From NCBI GenBank assembly GCA_900549245.1, contig URNQ01000121.1, positions 1-6,047 of the forward strand: a DNA stretch of 6,047 nucleotides, in the 5' to 3' direction. This document shows, one piece after another, positions 4,691-6,047 of the stretch (position 1 is its first letter; every line of letters begins with the position of its first letter). A program made the translations under genes and the position numbers. This stretch comes from an uncultured Collinsella sp. Its GTDB lineage: Bacteria; Actinomycetota; Coriobacteriia; Coriobacteriales; Coriobacteriaceae. The notes under the pieces are model-generated. The model made no database searches. It had not been told where the DNA came from and saw nothing but the letters and a program-made list of their open reading frames with translations.

Positions 4691-6047
4691 TTAGCTGATT
4701 CCCACAAACATGCAGCCCGAGGTCGCCCCGCGTAGGCGGGCGGCGGGCTTGCGGCCGGGCTGCGCCGGCTCGGCGGCCCGACGGGCGCAGGTTGCCAAAC
4801 GGCCCACCTCATCCGTCTCGAGCAGTGTTCCGTCCACCATGAGACGACGCACGCCAGCATCGAGCAGCTGAGGAACCTGCGGCGTGAGGTCGATGGGGTA
4901 GGCATCGTACAGGCGAGAACGGCCGTGGATGTCGGTGCGGACGGGCATGACCTTTCCGTCGATATTCTTGAGCGAGAGCTTGCGGGCACGCAGGCGGCAG
5001 TTGGCACAATCGTGGATGCAGCCGTTGGCAACCTGCAGAATGCAATGCTCGCTTGTCATGACGCGCGGGCGGCCAAAGACGGTGATGCCCAGAGCCGCGG
5101 GCGCGGCGGCGCCGAGCGAGACAATCTCGTCGAGCGTGATCTCGGGCGAGAACCAAAACGCACCGGCTCCGCGCTCGGCAAGCGCTTCCATGCAGGGCGT
5201 GTTATGAACCGGCAGGCAAGAGCGAATCTCGGCCGTGGCGCCAACCTGGGCGGCCAGGGCAAGCTCGGAGATATTGCCGACGGCGACGGTGGCTCCGGCA
5301 TTGATCCAGGGATCGACGCGCTCGTGGTCAACGGCGCGGCAGACCTCGTCGAGTACGGGCACGATACCCTGCTCAAATACATCGGCAGGGGAGAGCCCGA
5401 CAGCCTCGAGCGCATCGGTGGTCATGTAGATGCGCGCGGCGCCCTCGGCGCGAGCTGCCTCGGCGGCCTCGAGCGAGGTGACAGTGGCGCAGATCTGCGG
5501 CTCGTCGCGGTAGTGCTCGGGCATGGGGCGCGAACATTTGTCGAGCACCGGCAACTCGAGTGTTGTCGCGCGCTCCGCGTACGGTGCCAGAATGGCCTCT
5601 TCCAGCGCCTTGCAAGCGGCGGTGCGTACCTTGTGCACAGCGGAGAAGCCCATGCCGCAGCCCTCATCGAGCGTCACATCAAAGCTCGCTGCCTCAAAGG
5701 GCGAGGAGCCCATGCGGCCCACATGCTCAACCAGGTCTGCCGCCTCGATGGCGCGGGTCTTGGCGGCCTCGACGGTGAAGCCCGTGGCGGTGGCGGTGAG
5801 CGCGGGGCTGTCACAGCAGGTGAGTGTGACGGTAAACGGCTCGCCCAGGCGTGCCACGACGGACACATCAACAGCTCGGCGGCGCAGCACATCGCGCTTG
5901 AGTGCGGCGCCGGCGGCGTCGATGGCACGCTGACTGCGAATCACGCGGACGCGGCAGCCCTCGGGCATGCTGCGGGGCACGCGGCACTCGATGATGTCGC
6001 CGGCAGCGGCATCATCGGCGGCAATGGTGGTCAGGAACTGGTCAAAC
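4691..6047 (-). CDS. U32-family protein (peptidase/RNA hydroxylase type), 5' end beyond window
   Basis: The frame is open to the right edge, with about 451 residues visible; the GTG at 5980 and ATG at 5968 are internal. Numbering from the edge: residues 34-155 match the inserted DUF3656-like region (PVDVSVVARLGEPFTVTL type, then GRMGSSPFE and LDEG.GM). A second U32-type barrel segment follows from about 170. GAFWFSPEITLDEI (295-308) resembles the SPELTLEEI motif of the family. MTSEHCILQVANGCIHDC (330-347) plus Cys350 gives four cysteines at 335, 343, 347 and 350, as in U32 proteins that bind an iron-sulfur cluster, and DGKVMPVRTD follows. Longer U32 proteins of this design include RlhA, the 23S rRNA C2501 hydroxylase of E. 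coli, while others are annotated as collagenase-like peptidases. Cotranscription with a pseudouridine synthase favours an RNA-modification role, but this is inference. Several hundred N-terminal residues are missing. Confidence 0.88.
   Translation of the reverse strand, partial: FDQFLTTIAADDAAAGDIIECRVPRSMPEGCRVRVIRSQRAIDAAGAALKRDVLRRRAVDVSVVARLGEPFTVTLTCCDSPALTATATGFTVEAAKTRAIEAADLVEHVGRMGSSPFEAASFDVTLDEGCGMGFSAVHKVRTAACKALEEAILAPYAERATTLELPVLDKCSRPMPEHYRDEPQICATVTSLEAAEAARAEGAARIYMTTDALEAVGLSPADVFEQGIVPVLDEVCRAVDHERVDPWINAGATVAVGNISELALAAQVGATAEIRSCLPVHNTPCMEALAERGAGAFWFSPEITLDEIVSLGAAAPAALGITVFGRPRVMTSEHCILQVANGCIHDCANCRLRARKLSLKNIDGKVMPVRTDIHGRSRLYDAYPIDLTPQVPQLLDAGVRRLMVDGTLLETDEVGRLATCARRAAEPAQPGRKPAARLRGATSGCMFVGIS

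Overview
The window is GC-rich and bacterial. It uses strong AGGAGG-type ribosome sites, some GTG starts and tight gene spacing. The protein styles and GC-rich codon use suggest an actinobacterium of the Coriobacteriia, with Collinsella as my best guess. That is an impression from reading, not a database match.

Layout from left to right. (1) The 3' part of a ROK-family sugar kinase, probably a fructokinase, runs in from the left edge and ends at 767. A perfect 21-bp bidirectional terminator follows. (2) On the minus strand (about 884-1173) lies a broken C-terminal remnant of a DegV-type protein. It lacks its N-terminal domain and needs one frameshift to read through. (3) From about 1169 to 1785 there is no intact gene. 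This stretch holds a perfect 18-bp inverted repeat, a run of small hairpins, an orphan minus-strand terminator, two families of short direct repeats built on a GGGAC core, a short unidentified reading-frame tail, and then a candidate regulatory region with repeated TGTGCGTA-like words. It reads as a site of past mobile-element insertion and deletion. (4) A plus-strand two-gene operon encodes a Gfo/Idh/MocA-family oxidoreductase (1786-2865) and, 3 bp later, a DeoR-family repressor (2869-3615). A strong terminator ends it. (5) The convergent intergenic region (3691-4015) holds the most striking structure: six copies of a 16-nt word (TGTTACAGATTGAGAY) in strictly alternating orientation, at about 40-bp spacing. 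They form three hairpin modules with 25-nt loops, an arrangement like BIME/REP elements. (6) A minus-strand operon encodes a large U32-family protein (running off the right edge) and, 15 bp downstream, an RluA-family pseudouridine synthase.

How the genes fit together. The kinase and the oxidoreductase/DeoR pair suggest carbohydrate uptake and catabolism, with DeoR probably sensing a sugar phosphate and controlling its own operon. The U32 and pseudouridine synthase pair suggests RNA modification, because several U32 proteins are RNA hydroxylases. No CRISPR system, phage gene, tRNA or rRNA was seen. The best candidate for something undescribed is the alternating repeat array at 3708-3925.
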